Shown here: positions 9,545-18,497 of the stretch, piece after piece
How the letters are laid out: each line of letters begins with the position of its first letter
Numbering within the stretch: the stretch's first letter is position 1
DNA from: Euryarchaeota archaeon UBA125
Lineage (GTDB): Archaea > Thermoplasmatota > Poseidoniia > Poseidoniales > Thalassarchaeaceae
DNA length: 64,000 bases
Reading direction: 5' to 3'
Assembly (NCBI GenBank): GCA_002502625.1
Contig: DAPV01000035.1
Coordinates: forward strand, 425-64,424
Position numbers and translations under genes: made by a program
Notes under the pieces: generated by a model
What the model was told of the DNA's origin: nothing
The model's database searches: none
Seen by the model: only the letters and a program-made list of their open reading frames with translations

Positions 9545-10696
9545 ATGCCCATGCCGTTGCGTCCTCCTCTCATTGATGATGCAAAAGTGCTAGCACGCTA
9601 TCCGTTTTTACCACAATCCGCTGAAAATACTCGAACCATATTATCTGATAATGGAATTAGTATGGAAGATTTACTTTCAGCCGCATGGTTATCTGATATT
9701 CGTCGTAAAGGAGATATGAGGGTGAAAGAATCAGTCCTACATGATGATGGAATTGAACAAAGTTCTGGAGATCTGAGTACTGAACTTGGGAGAATGTCAG
9801 AAAGTCTCTCGTTTCTTTATGCAATGATGGTCGCTTGTGCCACATTTGACGAAAGGGTTACTGCAAGATGGGCAGAAGGAGAGTCTACTCGAGCAGATAA
9901 ATTACTAGGAAGTGATATTCTAATTTTTGAAAAAATCGCTACTACTTATTTATCTAATATTCAGAGCGAAATTAAAAATGGGGAGACCATCTATTCAATC
10001 CCTTTAACCGATTTTATTGAACTTAGTCCTAGAATTAGTGGAGACTATTGGAGGCTCCCAAACAGGGCTATGAAGGATGGATGGGTAGAAATGGGGCCTT
10101 CAACTAGTGAAAATAGTCAACAAAGATTAGCTAGACTAATCAAAGAAAGGATTCGTGAAGACTTGAGAAAACGTTGCGATGACAGGATGGAAAAAATAGA
10201 TGAAGAGTTTGCTGAAAGATTGAGCGAACCTGTTGGGGCTGTATTGACTATTCTACAATCAAGATCTACTCTAAATTTTGAAGCAGGAGAAGCAACTAGA
10301 TCAGATTGGCCACCATGTATGGAGATTGCAATTAAAGAATTGTCAATGGGAGAAAATGTAAACCATTCTGGTCGTCTTTTCCTCGCTGCGATTAGTGCTG
10401 CACTTGGCATCGAGCAAGAGCAGTGTGCTTCATTCTTTCAAGGTGCACCTGACTATAATCCTGAAACTACTAGCTATCAGATTGGTCATGTGTATGACAG
10501 AGAATATACCCCAGCTGGTTGTAGCCGATTAAAGATGGATGGAAGATGTCCTGTTTCACCTGGAGATGATCCCATTTGTGATAAGCCGAAAATGAAGCAT
10601 CCATTGTCGTATGTTTGGTGGAAACAAAGAGATCGGTCTCAGGCAGAAGAACCAAGAGAATCAAACGAAGAATCTGCGGAGTCGGCCAACCCTTGA
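9545..10696 (+). CDS. priL: DNA primase large subunit PriL
   Basis: The regulatory, iron-sulfur subunit of archaeal/eukaryotic-type primase, which works with the catalytic PriS to make RNA primers. The helical N-terminal half starts PLIDDAKVLARYPFLPQS, a typical PriL opening. The C-terminal domain has cysteines at about residues 258, 294, 326, 335 and 345 in the order expected for the 4Fe-4S cluster, with YTPAGCSRLKMDGRCPV and KHPLSYVWWK around them. I start at 9545 because the open frame further upstream (to 9446) is poorly conserved in style and overlaps the divergent mptE. priS is not in the window. Confidence 0.88.
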   Translation: MPMPLRPPLIDDAKVLARYPFLPQSAENTRTILSDNGISMEDLLSAAWLSDIRRKGDMRVKESVLHDDGIEQSSGDLSTELGRMSESLSFLYAMMVACATFDERVTARWAEGESTRADKLLGSDILIFEKIATTYLSNIQSEIKNGETIYSIPLTDFIELSPRISGDYWRLPNRAMKDGWVEMGPSTSENSQQRLARLIKERIREDLRKRCDDRMEKIDEEFAERLSEPVGAVLTILQSRSTLNFEAGEATRSDWPPCMEIAIKELSMGENVNHSGRLFLAAISAALGIEQEQCASFFQGAPDYNPETTSYQIGHVYDREYTPAGCSRLKMDGRCPVSPGDDPICDKPKMKHPLSYVWWKQRDRSQAEEPRESNEESAESANP

Positions 10697-10729
10697 TAGG
10701 GATGTACTTTTTATCTCCACCCGAAGAAG

Positions 10730-11842
10730 ATGACCCGGACCCTTGTGCTGACTATTGATCGAGACAATGATCTCGGAATTAAAGCAGGACTCAGAGGGCC
10801 AGTAATTGGAAGGAAATCTACTCTCAGTGCAGCATTAAGACTTGGACTTGCAGATCCAGAAGAGAGTGATACAAATGCAATTCTCGGAGCACTTCACCAC
10901 CATGACAGAATTTTAGATTCTGGTGAGCCGAATGATGCTGTTGAAGTTGCAATACTTACAGGGGATGAAAGAGTAGGGGCTCGTTCAGATCGGGCAATTG
11001 CAAAACAGCTTGAAGAAGTAATTTCTGAATTTCAACCAGATTGCGCTATCTTAGTTACAGACGGAGCAGAAGATGAGGCTGTAATGCCAATCATTCAAAG
11101 TAGAGTTCGAATTGATTATGTTGAGAAAATTATTGTAAGACAAAGTAAGGGTATTGAAGGTACATTTTACTATATCATGAAAGCAATCGAGGATCCTAAA
11201 TGGAGAGCACGGCTTCTTGTTCCATTATCTGTGTTCATGATGATAATTGGTTTAGGAATGATCTTGCCAGGTGGAGGAGTTCTAATTGGTGCAATGCCCC
11301 TTATTGTCGGAATTTGGTTACTAGCAAAAGGACTTGGGGCTGAAAATCAATTTGAACGTTTGATGCTTGACATGAGAGATAGTGCAATGGGTGGGATCAT
11401 TTCATCGCTTCTATGGGCATTTGCATCATTCTCAAGTTTACTAGCAATTTTGGAATCCTATCGTACAATAGTGCAAGCAGATTCTGATTTATCTACCGTT
11501 CAAATAGCAATTGAAGCAATGGATAGTGGATTACAATGGATTGTTCTCGCCTCTCTTGCTGTAGCAATGTCAATGGTAGTTTTGAGATGGAGAAGAGGTA
11601 CGCTAACAGGACGTGTTTTCCAAATTATGGCTGGAGGAGTAGTCATTTACGCATTTGCTGAGGCAGGACTTGATGTCGCTAGACAAATTACAGGCGGAGT
11701 AACATATGAATTAGATCCGGGAGTTATCTACAACGATTGGGGATTGGCCGTAGTTGCAATAGTTGTTTATTGGATGGTAAGAACCGGTGTGAAATCTTGG
11801 TCAACCAGACAAGAAACGCAAGGACGATTTTGGGGAGTTTAA
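10730..11842 (+). CDS. DUF373 family membrane protein
   Basis: An archaeal DUF373 protein of unknown function, 370 residues. The N-terminal soluble part (about residues 1-155) is an alpha/beta domain with TLVLTIDRDNDLG, then VEVAILTGDERVGARSDRAIAKQL and DCAILVTDGAEDEAVMPII. These are the family hallmarks of a possible nucleotide-binding fold. The C-terminal part has about five to seven hydrophobic helices (residues 163-200, 220-245, 265-285, 297-315, 335-352). The gene lies 33 bases after priL on the same strand and may be cotranscribed with it. It converges on the zinc-ribbon gene with three bases between stops. Confidence 0.85.
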   Translation: MTRTLVLTIDRDNDLGIKAGLRGPVIGRKSTLSAALRLGLADPEESDTNAILGALHHHDRILDSGEPNDAVEVAILTGDERVGARSDRAIAKQLEEVISEFQPDCAILVTDGAEDEAVMPIIQSRVRIDYVEKIIVRQSKGIEGTFYYIMKAIEDPKWRARLLVPLSVFMMIIGLGMILPGGGVLIGAMPLIVGIWLLAKGLGAENQFERLMLDMRDSAMGGIISSLLWAFASFSSLLAILESYRTIVQADSDLSTVQIAIEAMDSGLQWIVLASLAVAMSMVVLRWRRGTLTGRVFQIMAGGVVIYAFAEAGLDVARQITGGVTYELDPGVIYNDWGLAVVAIVVYWMVRTGVKSWSTRQETQGRFWGV

Positions 11843-11845
11843 TTA

Positions 11846-12277
11846 CTACTCAAAAAATAATTCATACATACAATGAGGACAAGTAACTCGAATTGGGCGT
11901 ATTGAAGGTATTCCAAGTGGAGACCTGCACTCCGTACAAACAATTGCTTGATCTACTTGTGATTGACGTGCTCGTCCTGACTCACTAGGATCGTATTCCA
12001 TACGAAAACGATGGGCATTTTGCAATGCTTCGGGTTTATCTGTCGAATTTTGAGTAGGTTCCAAATCATAATCTACAGATTTACTTCGTGCAAAAGATGG
12101 ATCTAGAATTGGATCTAGTTTAGGTTCTGGAGATTCTCCTTTGGCACTAGCCATTAATTGCAAGAGTTCTTCTTCGGATACACTATACTCAACTGTAATT
12201 CGATCTATTTCTAACATTTGTTCGTATCCGTCCATTGAAATTAGGCTAGAAATGACTGAGGCTGGAACGTCTGCCAT
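11846..12277 (-). CDS. Small protein with C-terminal zinc ribbon
   Basis: A 143-residue protein not assignable to a named family. The N-terminal 55 residues are helical (SVSEEELLQLMASAKG), the middle is a polar, probably disordered linker, and the C-terminus is a zinc ribbon: IVCTECRSPLGIPS then VTCPHCMYELFFE, i.e. two CxxC pairs 17 residues apart. Such ribbons occur in archaeal transcription and translation accessory proteins, but nothing here fixes a partner. It is flanked closely on both sides, by DUF373 on the convergent side and the GST-like gene on the divergent side. Confidence 0.6.
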   Translation of the reverse strand: MADVPASVISSLISMDGYEQMLEIDRITVEYSVSEEELLQLMASAKGESPEPKLDPILDPSFARSKSVDYDLEPTQNSTDKPEALQNAHRFRMEYDPSESGRARQSQVDQAIVCTECRSPLGIPSIRPIRVTCPHCMYELFFE

Positions 12278-12361
12278 AAAAACGGAGTAGATAACTATCT
12301 CTTGACATTTGAGTATGGTCGTTTACTAATATTCACAAAGGAGAATGTTTTCAAATGTTTC

Positions 12362-13066
12362 ATGAGCGACGGTGTTGGTTCACTTTACATGTTAAACACA
12401 TGTCCATTTACATGGAAGGTTAGAGCGCTTCTTGATCATCTAGATCTTCCTCATGAAAGAGTAAAAATCAATCCACTAAAAATCAAAAAAAGTGTTTCAT
12501 TTGCAGGAGATTGGGGAAAAACACCAGTATGGAAAATGTCTGATGGAGAAGTTGTTGTTGATTCTACTCCGATTATGAAAAGAATCGATGAAGTCTACAA
12601 CAATGGAAATCTATGGAAAATGGACGATCAAGTTCGTAGAGATAAATGGATGGAATGGGCAGATACTAAAATGAAAGATGCAACTATTCCAATCCTCTAT
12701 GGATCAATTGGTTCTGCATTATCTACAACTAGATCTGTAGCAAAACACGAACGATTTGGTTTCTTTACAGGACGAATCTATGCTTGGCTAGGTTTTCCCA
12801 TAATGTGGGGGATTATTGCTAAAAAAAGAACCAAGAAAACTGGAATGGAACCTGGTGAACTATGGCATCATTTACTCAATGAATGGACTGAAGAGATTGG
12901 AGAAAAGTCGTTTTTTGGAGGTAACACCCCCCATATTGTTGATCTTGCAGTTTTCGGATATATGCAATCCATTGAGATGCATTCCAAAGCATTTCGTTTG
13001 ATTGAAAATCACTCTAAAGGTATGCTATGGTTTAACCGAATGAGAAATTCTACAGTTGCTCAATAA
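12362..13066 (+). CDS. Glutathione S-transferase-like thiol protein
   Basis: A two-domain thioredoxin-fold/GST-like protein resembling prostaglandin E synthase 2 and related glutaredoxin-GST fusions. The N-terminal domain begins GSLYMLNTCPFTWKVRALLDHL and continues to a cis-proline-type KTPVWKMSDGEVVVDS segment. The helical C-terminal domain contains a hydrophobic patch (TGRIYAWLGFPIMWGIIA) and ends with the GST-like TPHIVDLAVFGYMQS. Only one cysteine is in the CPFT active-site position, so a dithiol reductase mechanism is unlikely. I prefer the ATG at 12362; a TTG at 12302 would add 20 residues with no homologous look. Substrate unknown. Confidence 0.75.
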   Translation: MSDGVGSLYMLNTCPFTWKVRALLDHLDLPHERVKINPLKIKKSVSFAGDWGKTPVWKMSDGEVVVDSTPIMKRIDEVYNNGNLWKMDDQVRRDKWMEWADTKMKDATIPILYGSIGSALSTTRSVAKHERFGFFTGRIYAWLGFPIMWGIIAKKRTKKTGMEPGELWHHLLNEWTEEIGEKSFFGGNTPHIVDLAVFGYMQSIEMHSKAFRLIENHSKGMLWFNRMRNSTVAQ

Positions 13067-13957
13067 CTACATTTCTTCTACATGTAAACCGAATGTTGCT
13101 AGCATTGCAAGTAATCCTAGACAACAAGAAGAGTAGTAATGTCCTTGGCTAAAGAATACCAAACCAGCTCCAGTTCGTAATAACAGAGTACTCTTCGTTC
13201 GCCACCCTGTAATCCCAAAGAATACCGCAATTAGAGATATACCAATGAAAATCGTTCCTGCTATATCATACACAGCTGCAGCAGTAGGATCGTAGAGTTC
13301 TTTGCCCCTTTCTTCTTCACTAAGATCCATCCATCGAGTCAAACCATTTGATTTCTGTTCAATTAAATCAAAATCTTCAGGAGCAGCAAAATCTAGGTTA
13401 AGATGCGTAAAACCATATGGTTCAAAAAGTGCTCCAGGAGACAATAATATTCGATGAGTCATGCCCTCAGATGGATTGGACATATTTACTACATACATAC
13501 TCATTAATCCTGGATTAAGACCCTCTAATCGAAATCTTCCTTGCGAGTCAGTAGTTGCTGCAGGTCGTGTGATTCTCTGAATCCCATCTTCGTCAATAAC
13601 TGGAGTGACAACTTCAATGGTGAAATTGACACCTGGAGAACCGTCATGTAATGTAAGAACACCAGTAAGTATTGCAGATCCTGGAGCGGATGTGCTCAAC
13701 AAATTTGCAGTCTGAGTTTGACTGTAAATGAAACCTCTGTCAGTTACTAACCCCCCATCTCCTTCAATGAAATCATAACCATTGACTGTACCTAAGATAC
13801 TTGCTAATAAAATAAACAATAACGCAACATGCATCCTCGGATCACGTGGCATCTGAGAAGGGAGAAGGAGTGTTGCTCCTGTAGAGGCAAATACTGGTTC
13901 TTCCTCTGGAATAGATGAAAGTGGGACCGGTTTGGGCACTACTTCGTCTCCGTCCAC
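13067..13957 (-). CDS. Membrane protein with carboxypeptidase-regulatory-like domain
   Basis: 296 residues. A cytosolic Pro-rich N-terminus precedes a hydrophobic helix (MHVALLFILLASILGTVNG, about 42-60). A soluble region follows with a carboxypeptidase-regulatory-like/transthyretin-type beta domain: TGVLTLHDGSPGVNFTIEV, then TTDSQGRFRLEGLNPGLMSM. Near the C-terminus two hydrophobic helices (VYDIAGTIFIGISLIAVFFG and RTGAGLVFFSQGHYYSSCCLGLLAML) re-enter the membrane. The beta domain is probably outside and may bind protein or sugar. The gene is separated from hflX by 22 bases on the same strand, downstream of it. No function can be assigned. Confidence 0.65.
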   Translation of the reverse strand: MDGDEVVPKPVPLSSIPEEEPVFASTGATLLLPSQMPRDPRMHVALLFILLASILGTVNGYDFIEGDGGLVTDRGFIYSQTQTANLLSTSAPGSAILTGVLTLHDGSPGVNFTIEVVTPVIDEDGIQRITRPAATTDSQGRFRLEGLNPGLMSMYVVNMSNPSEGMTHRILLSPGALFEPYGFTHLNLDFAAPEDFDLIEQKSNGLTRWMDLSEEERGKELYDPTAAAVYDIAGTIFIGISLIAVFFGITGWRTKSTLLLRTGAGLVFFSQGHYYSSCCLGLLAMLATFGLHVEEM

Positions 13958-13979
13958 GGTGGGTTATTCGCGCCCCCCC

Positions 13980-15365
13980 TTATTCAGATTGCGAAGTTTT
14001 GATAATTTCAGAAATTCTAGATCCCAGTGATTGTTGTAATCTAAACCAATCAACAGGATCAATCCATGCAATCATTCGAAGACCTTGGTCATTCACTTCT
14101 CGTTCACGAACCATTGCCATTCTCCTTATTTGAGATTCTATTGCTGCAAGTGGCCTTGCATTAGGTAAGGATGTGTCAGAGATTTGCATCTCAATAGGAG
14201 GGCCATGTAATCGAGTCAATATTCCTGACCTCAAATCCTCTATTCCATCTGAAGAGGATGAAGACGTTACAACTGCATCTTCAACACTAAGTAATTGTAA
14301 AGCTCTCTGTACTTCTACGAGATGTTCGTCAGAACATGAATCTGATTTAGTTAGAACTACTTGAAGATCATATGGCTCTAAATCGTGATCTGTTCGATCA
14401 AATAATTCACGTCTGGACGTCTCAAATTTTCGAATTAATTCAGGAATCGAGTCTGATGCATCAAGTAAGAGCAATAGAAGATCACAGTCGATACTCTCTA
14501 GCAATGTAGCAGAAAATGCATCGAGAAGATCTGAAGGAATTTCATCAATGAAACCTATTGTGTCCACCAATAAAATTCGGGGACTAAACTGCATTCTCCC
14601 AACAGTAGTTTCTAATGTAGAAAAGTATCTATCTTCTACCAAAACTGGTTTACCACAAAGCGCTGCAAACAAACTTGACTTGCCTGCATTAGTATAACCT
14701 GCTAAACCTACAGTTTTTGCACCACTCGATTTTCTCTGTCTTTGTCTCTCTTTGATTACTTTTCCATACCTTTTTTGGCGATTTTTTAGAGTTTGTAACT
14801 CTCGACTCAATGCTGAAAGAGCGATATTCCATCCTGTTCTACCCCCAGCTCCAAAACCAAGTCTTTCTCCAGTTGTTTCACGATTTACTAATTCACGTAA
14901 AATATTGCGATCTGCATTCAAACGTGCAATTCTAACTTGATTCCTGGCTTCTACACTTGATGCATGTTGAGTAAATAATTCCAATAATAATCTGACTCTG
15001 TCCCATGTTTCACATTGAAGTAAATCAGTCAAATTTACTAATTGTCTAGGTGTTAAATTTGCATTGACAAGTATCAAATCAATGCCAAACCATGGATGTG
15101 ACTCGGGAGCCATTCTAAGTTCGTCTCGAATGGCCTCGAGGCGACCCCTGCCAAAATGTAGTCGAGGATTAGAACGTCCTTTTTGAGAAATAATCTCAAC
15201 AACATCAATATCCATTGTCTTGGATAAACTGAGAAATTCAGAAGGATTTCCTTGTCTGGTTAACATCAATGCCTTTCTACCAGAATGTGATGTACGTATT
15301 TCTTCAGTTAGAACACCACCTGAGCCGGCTATCAACGGTACATTATCCCAATCTGGTTCTGTCAT
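13980..15365 (-). CDS. hflX: GTPase HflX
   Basis: A ribosome-associated translational GTPase that splits stalled ribosomes under stress. The N-terminal HflX domain has the glycine-rich GRGRLEAIRDEL segment and FVNANLTPRQLVNL-type sequence. A linker helix (RQKRYGKVIKERQRQRK) precedes the G domain. The G domain has Walker A GYTNAGKSSL (about residues 220-229), the switch region STLETTVGRM, VDTIGFI (DxxG) and LTKSD in the NKxD position. At 461 residues it is of normal length. It overlaps mutY by four bases (ATGA), so the two are translationally coupled. The catalytic core is intact. Confidence 0.93.
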   Translation of the reverse strand: MTEPDWDNVPLIAGSGGVLTEEIRTSHSGRKALMLTRQGNPSEFLSLSKTMDIDVVEIISQKGRSNPRLHFGRGRLEAIRDELRMAPESHPWFGIDLILVNANLTPRQLVNLTDLLQCETWDRVRLLLELFTQHASSVEARNQVRIARLNADRNILRELVNRETTGERLGFGAGGRTGWNIALSALSRELQTLKNRQKRYGKVIKERQRQRKSSGAKTVGLAGYTNAGKSSLFAALCGKPVLVEDRYFSTLETTVGRMQFSPRILLVDTIGFIDEIPSDLLDAFSATLLESIDCDLLLLLLDASDSIPELIRKFETSRRELFDRTDHDLEPYDLQVVLTKSDSCSDEHLVEVQRALQLLSVEDAVVTSSSSSDGIEDLRSGILTRLHGPPIEMQISDTSLPNARPLAAIESQIRRMAMVREREVNDQGLRMIAWIDPVDWFRLQQSLGSRISEIIKTSQSE

Positions 15366-16348
15366 GATTCACCACAACCTGCTGCGTCCAAAATTCTTTG
15401 ATCTAAACGTGATATAGGTACGCTGTCAGAACGGATTCCTCCCTTCACTACATCTACTTTCCATACTTGTAGATGAAAATCTCTATGGCTAAATGCATGA
15501 TGAATCTCACCAACTCTTTCTGGAGATTTTATGTCATTATCAATACATAATGTCTGAAGGCCATTTGGATCTTCGGTAATTGGTACACCCCATAATCCTC
15601 CTAGTTGAGAGCCTTTACGCTGGGACAAAACTATTCCATCAGGCGAAGAAATAACCAATGCATGTCCATTCACTTTAGTTGATGATCTACGTTTTGATGC
15701 TGGATATTTCGTCGGGTTATCTGTCAATATTGCTTTACAATTCTCTGATACTGGACAGGAATTACACTTGGGTGCACGTGGAGTACAAATGATTGCACCT
15801 AACTCCATTATTGCTTGGTTCCAATCACCAGGACGGGTTTCATCTAGACTGATGTTTGCCCATTCTTGTACATCTGTCAAATTTGTATGTTCTATTGCAT
15901 TTAACCTAGAATATACACGTTTTACATTCCCATCGACTACAGCAATTGGAACATCAAAAGAAATTGAAGCAACTGCTGCAGAAGTATAGGGACCAATACC
16001 AGGGAGTTTCTCTAATTCTTTAGGATCAGAAGGAATAATTGGAGGATCACGAGAACCAATAATCACTGATAATTTATGCAAATTTCTTGCCCGTGCATAA
16101 TATCCACAACCCTGCCACAATAACATTACTTCTTCCAATGAAGAAATAGACATTTCATGTAATGTTGGAAATCGTTCGTACATTCTCTTCCAATAACCAA
16201 GTCCGACCTCCATTTTTGTTTGTTGGAGAATGAATTCAGAAAGTAAAACTGGCCACGGTTCAGGGTTTTTCCTCCAAGGAAGTTCTCTAGCATTACAATC
16301 ATACCAATCAAGCAGGAGAGCCCTAGGGGGGTAAACTTGGCCCTCCAT
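15362..16348 (-). CDS. mutY: A/G-specific adenine DNA glycosylase MutY
   Basis: Removes adenine mispaired with 8-oxoguanine. The HhH-GPD core has SEFILQQTKMEV, the hairpin LPGIGPYTSAAVASI and VVDGNVKRVYSRL carrying the catalytic aspartate. The 4Fe-4S loop is CTPRAPKCNSCPVSENC, matching C-x6-C-x2-C-x5-C. A C-terminal Nudix-like 8-oxoG recognition domain follows (GIVLSQRKGSQLGGLWGVP). I start at the ATG at 16348 (MEGQVYPP). The open frame continues upstream on the minus strand to 16579, but that part would overlap the divergent pcc1 gene and has no glycosylase resemblance. The stop overlaps the hflX start. Confidence 0.93.
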   Translation of the reverse strand: MEGQVYPPRALLLDWYDCNARELPWRKNPEPWPVLLSEFILQQTKMEVGLGYWKRMYERFPTLHEMSISSLEEVMLLWQGCGYYARARNLHKLSVIIGSRDPPIIPSDPKELEKLPGIGPYTSAAVASISFDVPIAVVDGNVKRVYSRLNAIEHTNLTDVQEWANISLDETRPGDWNQAIMELGAIICTPRAPKCNSCPVSENCKAILTDNPTKYPASKRRSSTKVNGHALVISSPDGIVLSQRKGSQLGGLWGVPITEDPNGLQTLCIDNDIKSPERVGEIHHAFSHRDFHLQVWKVDVVKGGIRSDSVPISRLDQRILDAAGCGES

Positions 16349-16400
16349 ACTAGCCAATAAAGTCGGAGCATCCTTATGGGTTATCCATAATTGGAAACTA

Positions 16401-16628
16401 ATGAAGTCCCATGAGGCGGTACTGAGTTGGGCAGGAAACCCTGACGAATTAGAGGTACTCAAAGCCTCAATAGAAATTGATGACCCTGATTCTTTTGATA
16501 TTACAATTCTACAAGATGAAATGGAAATACGTGTGCATTCAACCTCGCTCAGAAGTTTAAGAAGTACAGTAGATGACATCTTAGCGTGTCTTGCTGCTGC
16601 TGAATCTGCACTAAATCAAGTGAATTAG
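16401..16628 (+). CDS. pcc1: KEOPS subunit Pcc1
   Basis: A 75-residue protein fitting Pcc1/CTAG, the dimerising subunit of the KEOPS complex that makes the t6A modification of ANN-decoding tRNAs. Pcc1 proteins are 75-90 residues with two helices on a three-strand sheet. Here the pattern is a first strand AVLSWA, the EIDDPDSFDITI helix/strand region, MEIRVHSTSLRSLRSTVDDILACLAAAESAL as the strand and long helix. The characteristic SLRSTVDDIL helix start matches the family. Other KEOPS subunits (Kae1, Bud32, Cgi121) are not in the window. It opposes the upstream extension of mutY, and this is why that extension is rejected. Confidence 0.72.
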   Translation: MKSHEAVLSWAGNPDELEVLKASIEIDDPDSFDITILQDEMEIRVHSTSLRSLRSTVDDILACLAAAESALNQVN

Positions 16629-16678
16629 ATGAAAGAAATTAATCGGAATCATTCAAACATGAAATAGGGTTCGTAGGC

Positions 16679-17710
16679 ATGGTGACAGACACTGATTCCA
16701 CCGTGACGGACTCTTCGGAGTCTGGGGACCTCTCGATCACAGCCGAGAAGGTTCGACTACCGCACGACCAGAGCGGAATGCTATGGTTTGAAGATCAACC
16801 TACAGCACTTTTCCTTGAAAGTATAGATCGTTGGACGCGTACGTTACTTGAAGATGATGGGTTCGTTCCTGTGGGTGCCTCAAAACTTACTGTAAGAGCT
16901 CGTGTTGTTACTAAAGAGGCTGGTACATTATGTGGAGTTCATGTCATTAATCGTCTTCTTGATGTTCATGTCCCCCATATCAACAGAGCATGGCAAGCCA
17001 GGGAAGGAGGGCACTTTCAATCCGGTGATGTAATTCTAATACTTGATGGAACACCTAGAGATATCCTCTCAGTTGAACGAATAATCTTAAATTTCTTGGG
17101 AAGACTTTCTGGAATTTCTACCTTAACAGAAAAATGGACAAAGGGGCTAAGTGGAATGAAAGTGGCATCTACTCGAAAGACATCATGGGGACTTCTAGAC
17201 AAATGGGCTGTCCATGTCGGGGGAGGATTAACTCATCGTCTTCGAAAAGGTGATGCTGTAATGATCAAAGAGAACGACCAAATCGCACTGAGAGAAGATG
17301 ATGAAAGTCGGTCTAAAGAGACAATGAAGAGATGGATACAGACGACCGATTTTAATTGGCATGGGTCCTTTACAGTAATCGAAGTTGACTCTATTTCATT
17401 GGCATTAACTGTGGCAAAATCATGGTGTAATCGTATGATGGAGACAGATGAAAATCGACCCCTTGTAATAATGTTAGACAATATGGGACCTGTAAAAACA
17501 AAAGAAGCTGTAATGGATCTGAAAAGTCATGGATACAATGAATGGATTTACACAGAAGCAAGTGGGAATGTAAAATTTGAAGATATTGATGAATGGAAAA
17601 TAACCGATGTGGATGTGATTTCAACTAGCAAACTCAACATGGGAGTGTCTTCAATTGATATGAGTATGTTATTGGATGACGAAGGTATTAGAGAAATTAT
17701 ACCAGAATAA
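16679..17710 (+). CDS. nadC: Nicotinate-nucleotide pyrophosphorylase (quinolinate PRTase)
   Basis: Converts quinolinate and PRPP into nicotinate mononucleotide in NAD synthesis. The N-terminal open-face beta domain has the VTKEAGTLCGVHV segment. The barrel domain has ERIILNFLGRLSGIST, the substrate-binding STRKTSWGLLDKWAVHVGGGLTHR (both signature arginines and the KT pair) and MIKENDQIA. Later elements are VEVDSISLAL, IMLDNMGP and the strand YTEASGNV. At 343 residues it is longer than the bacterial family because of an N-terminal extension rich in Ser/Thr and Asp (first 40 residues). No nadA or nadB is in the window. It is likely cotranscribed with the following gene (21-base gap). Confidence 0.93.
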   Translation: MVTDTDSTVTDSSESGDLSITAEKVRLPHDQSGMLWFEDQPTALFLESIDRWTRTLLEDDGFVPVGASKLTVRARVVTKEAGTLCGVHVINRLLDVHVPHINRAWQAREGGHFQSGDVILILDGTPRDILSVERIILNFLGRLSGISTLTEKWTKGLSGMKVASTRKTSWGLLDKWAVHVGGGLTHRLRKGDAVMIKENDQIALREDDESRSKETMKRWIQTTDFNWHGSFTVIEVDSISLALTVAKSWCNRMMETDENRPLVIMLDNMGPVKTKEAVMDLKSHGYNEWIYTEASGNVKFEDIDEWKITDVDVISTSKLNMGVSSIDMSMLLDDEGIREIIPE

Positions 17711-17731
17711 TCAAAACTATGAGGAGAAAAT

Positions 17732-18496
17732 ATGGGCGATATCCCAGAATCACATCCTCGAAGGGAGTCATTATTGTCTAGACAAAAACTAGTTGATGCT
17801 GCTTCAAAGGGAATGTTAGCAGAATCGGCATTGATTGCACATGGAAGAGGTGAAGCCTTCGATTATCTCTTAGGAGAGAAAACCTGTGATTCTGCTAGAT
17901 TAGCGATTACGGAAACTGCATATAGATTACTAAATTCTGAAAAATGTGTTATTTCAGTCAATGGAAATACAGTTGCACTTGCAGGACCGCAACTGATTGC
18001 CTGTGCCGCAGTATTGAACTGCCCTATTGAAGTCAACATTTACTATAGAACCCCAAAAAGAATGGAGGTTTTACTTTCGACATTAATGGAACAACAACAA
18101 CTTGCATTGAAATTATATCCTCAAATAAAGAACAAAATTACTGAAGTAGAAATTCTTGGAGGAAGCCCAGATAGTAGAATCCCTAACCTTGAGGGGCCGC
18201 GAGCTCGATGTCATTCAGAAGGGATAATATCGGCTGATACAATACTTGTTCCTCTAGAAGATGGAGATCGTTGTGAAGCACTTATTGCAATGGGGAAAAC
18301 TGTGTGTGTCATTGATCTCAACCCATTATCCAGAACCGCACAGATGGCTACAGTAACTATTGTAGATGAGTTAACACGTTGCGTTCCGATTCTTCTTGAA
18401 ACATTAATGCAAAACTCAGTTAAATCCCTTAGATGGAATAATAAGGAAAATTTAGAAAATGTCATTCAAGAAATACTTAGAAATTTCAATAATTAA
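17732..18496 (+). CDS. 4-phosphopantoate--beta-alanine ligase (archaeal PPS)
   Basis: Archaeal phosphopantothenate synthetase, DUF137 family, which condenses 4-phosphopantoate with beta-alanine in coenzyme A synthesis. This is the archaeal route that replaces bacterial PanC. Signatures are the opening HPRRESLLSRQKLVDA, GLIAHGRGEAFDYLLGEKT-like segment here as LIAHGRGEAFDYLLGE, VISVNGNTVALAG and the EVNIYYRTPKRME segment. The end has VCVIDLNPLSRTAQMATVTIVDE. Length of 254 residues is normal. It sits 21 bases after nadC; both serve nucleotide-cofactor synthesis. GGAG lies close to the ATG. Confidence 0.93.
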   Translation: MGDIPESHPRRESLLSRQKLVDAASKGMLAESALIAHGRGEAFDYLLGEKTCDSARLAITETAYRLLNSEKCVISVNGNTVALAGPQLIACAAVLNCPIEVNIYYRTPKRMEVLLSTLMEQQQLALKLYPQIKNKITEVEILGGSPDSRIPNLEGPRARCHSEGIISADTILVPLEDGDRCEALIAMGKTVCVIDLNPLSRTAQMATVTIVDELTRCVPILLETLMQNSVKSLRWNNKENLENVIQEILRNFNN

Positions 18497-18497
18497 A

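Noticed and set aside
16349..16579. N-terminal extension of mutY
   Set aside because: Ser-rich sequence with no glycosylase resemblance, lying opposite the pcc1 gene; the ATG at 16348 gives a normal MutY start.
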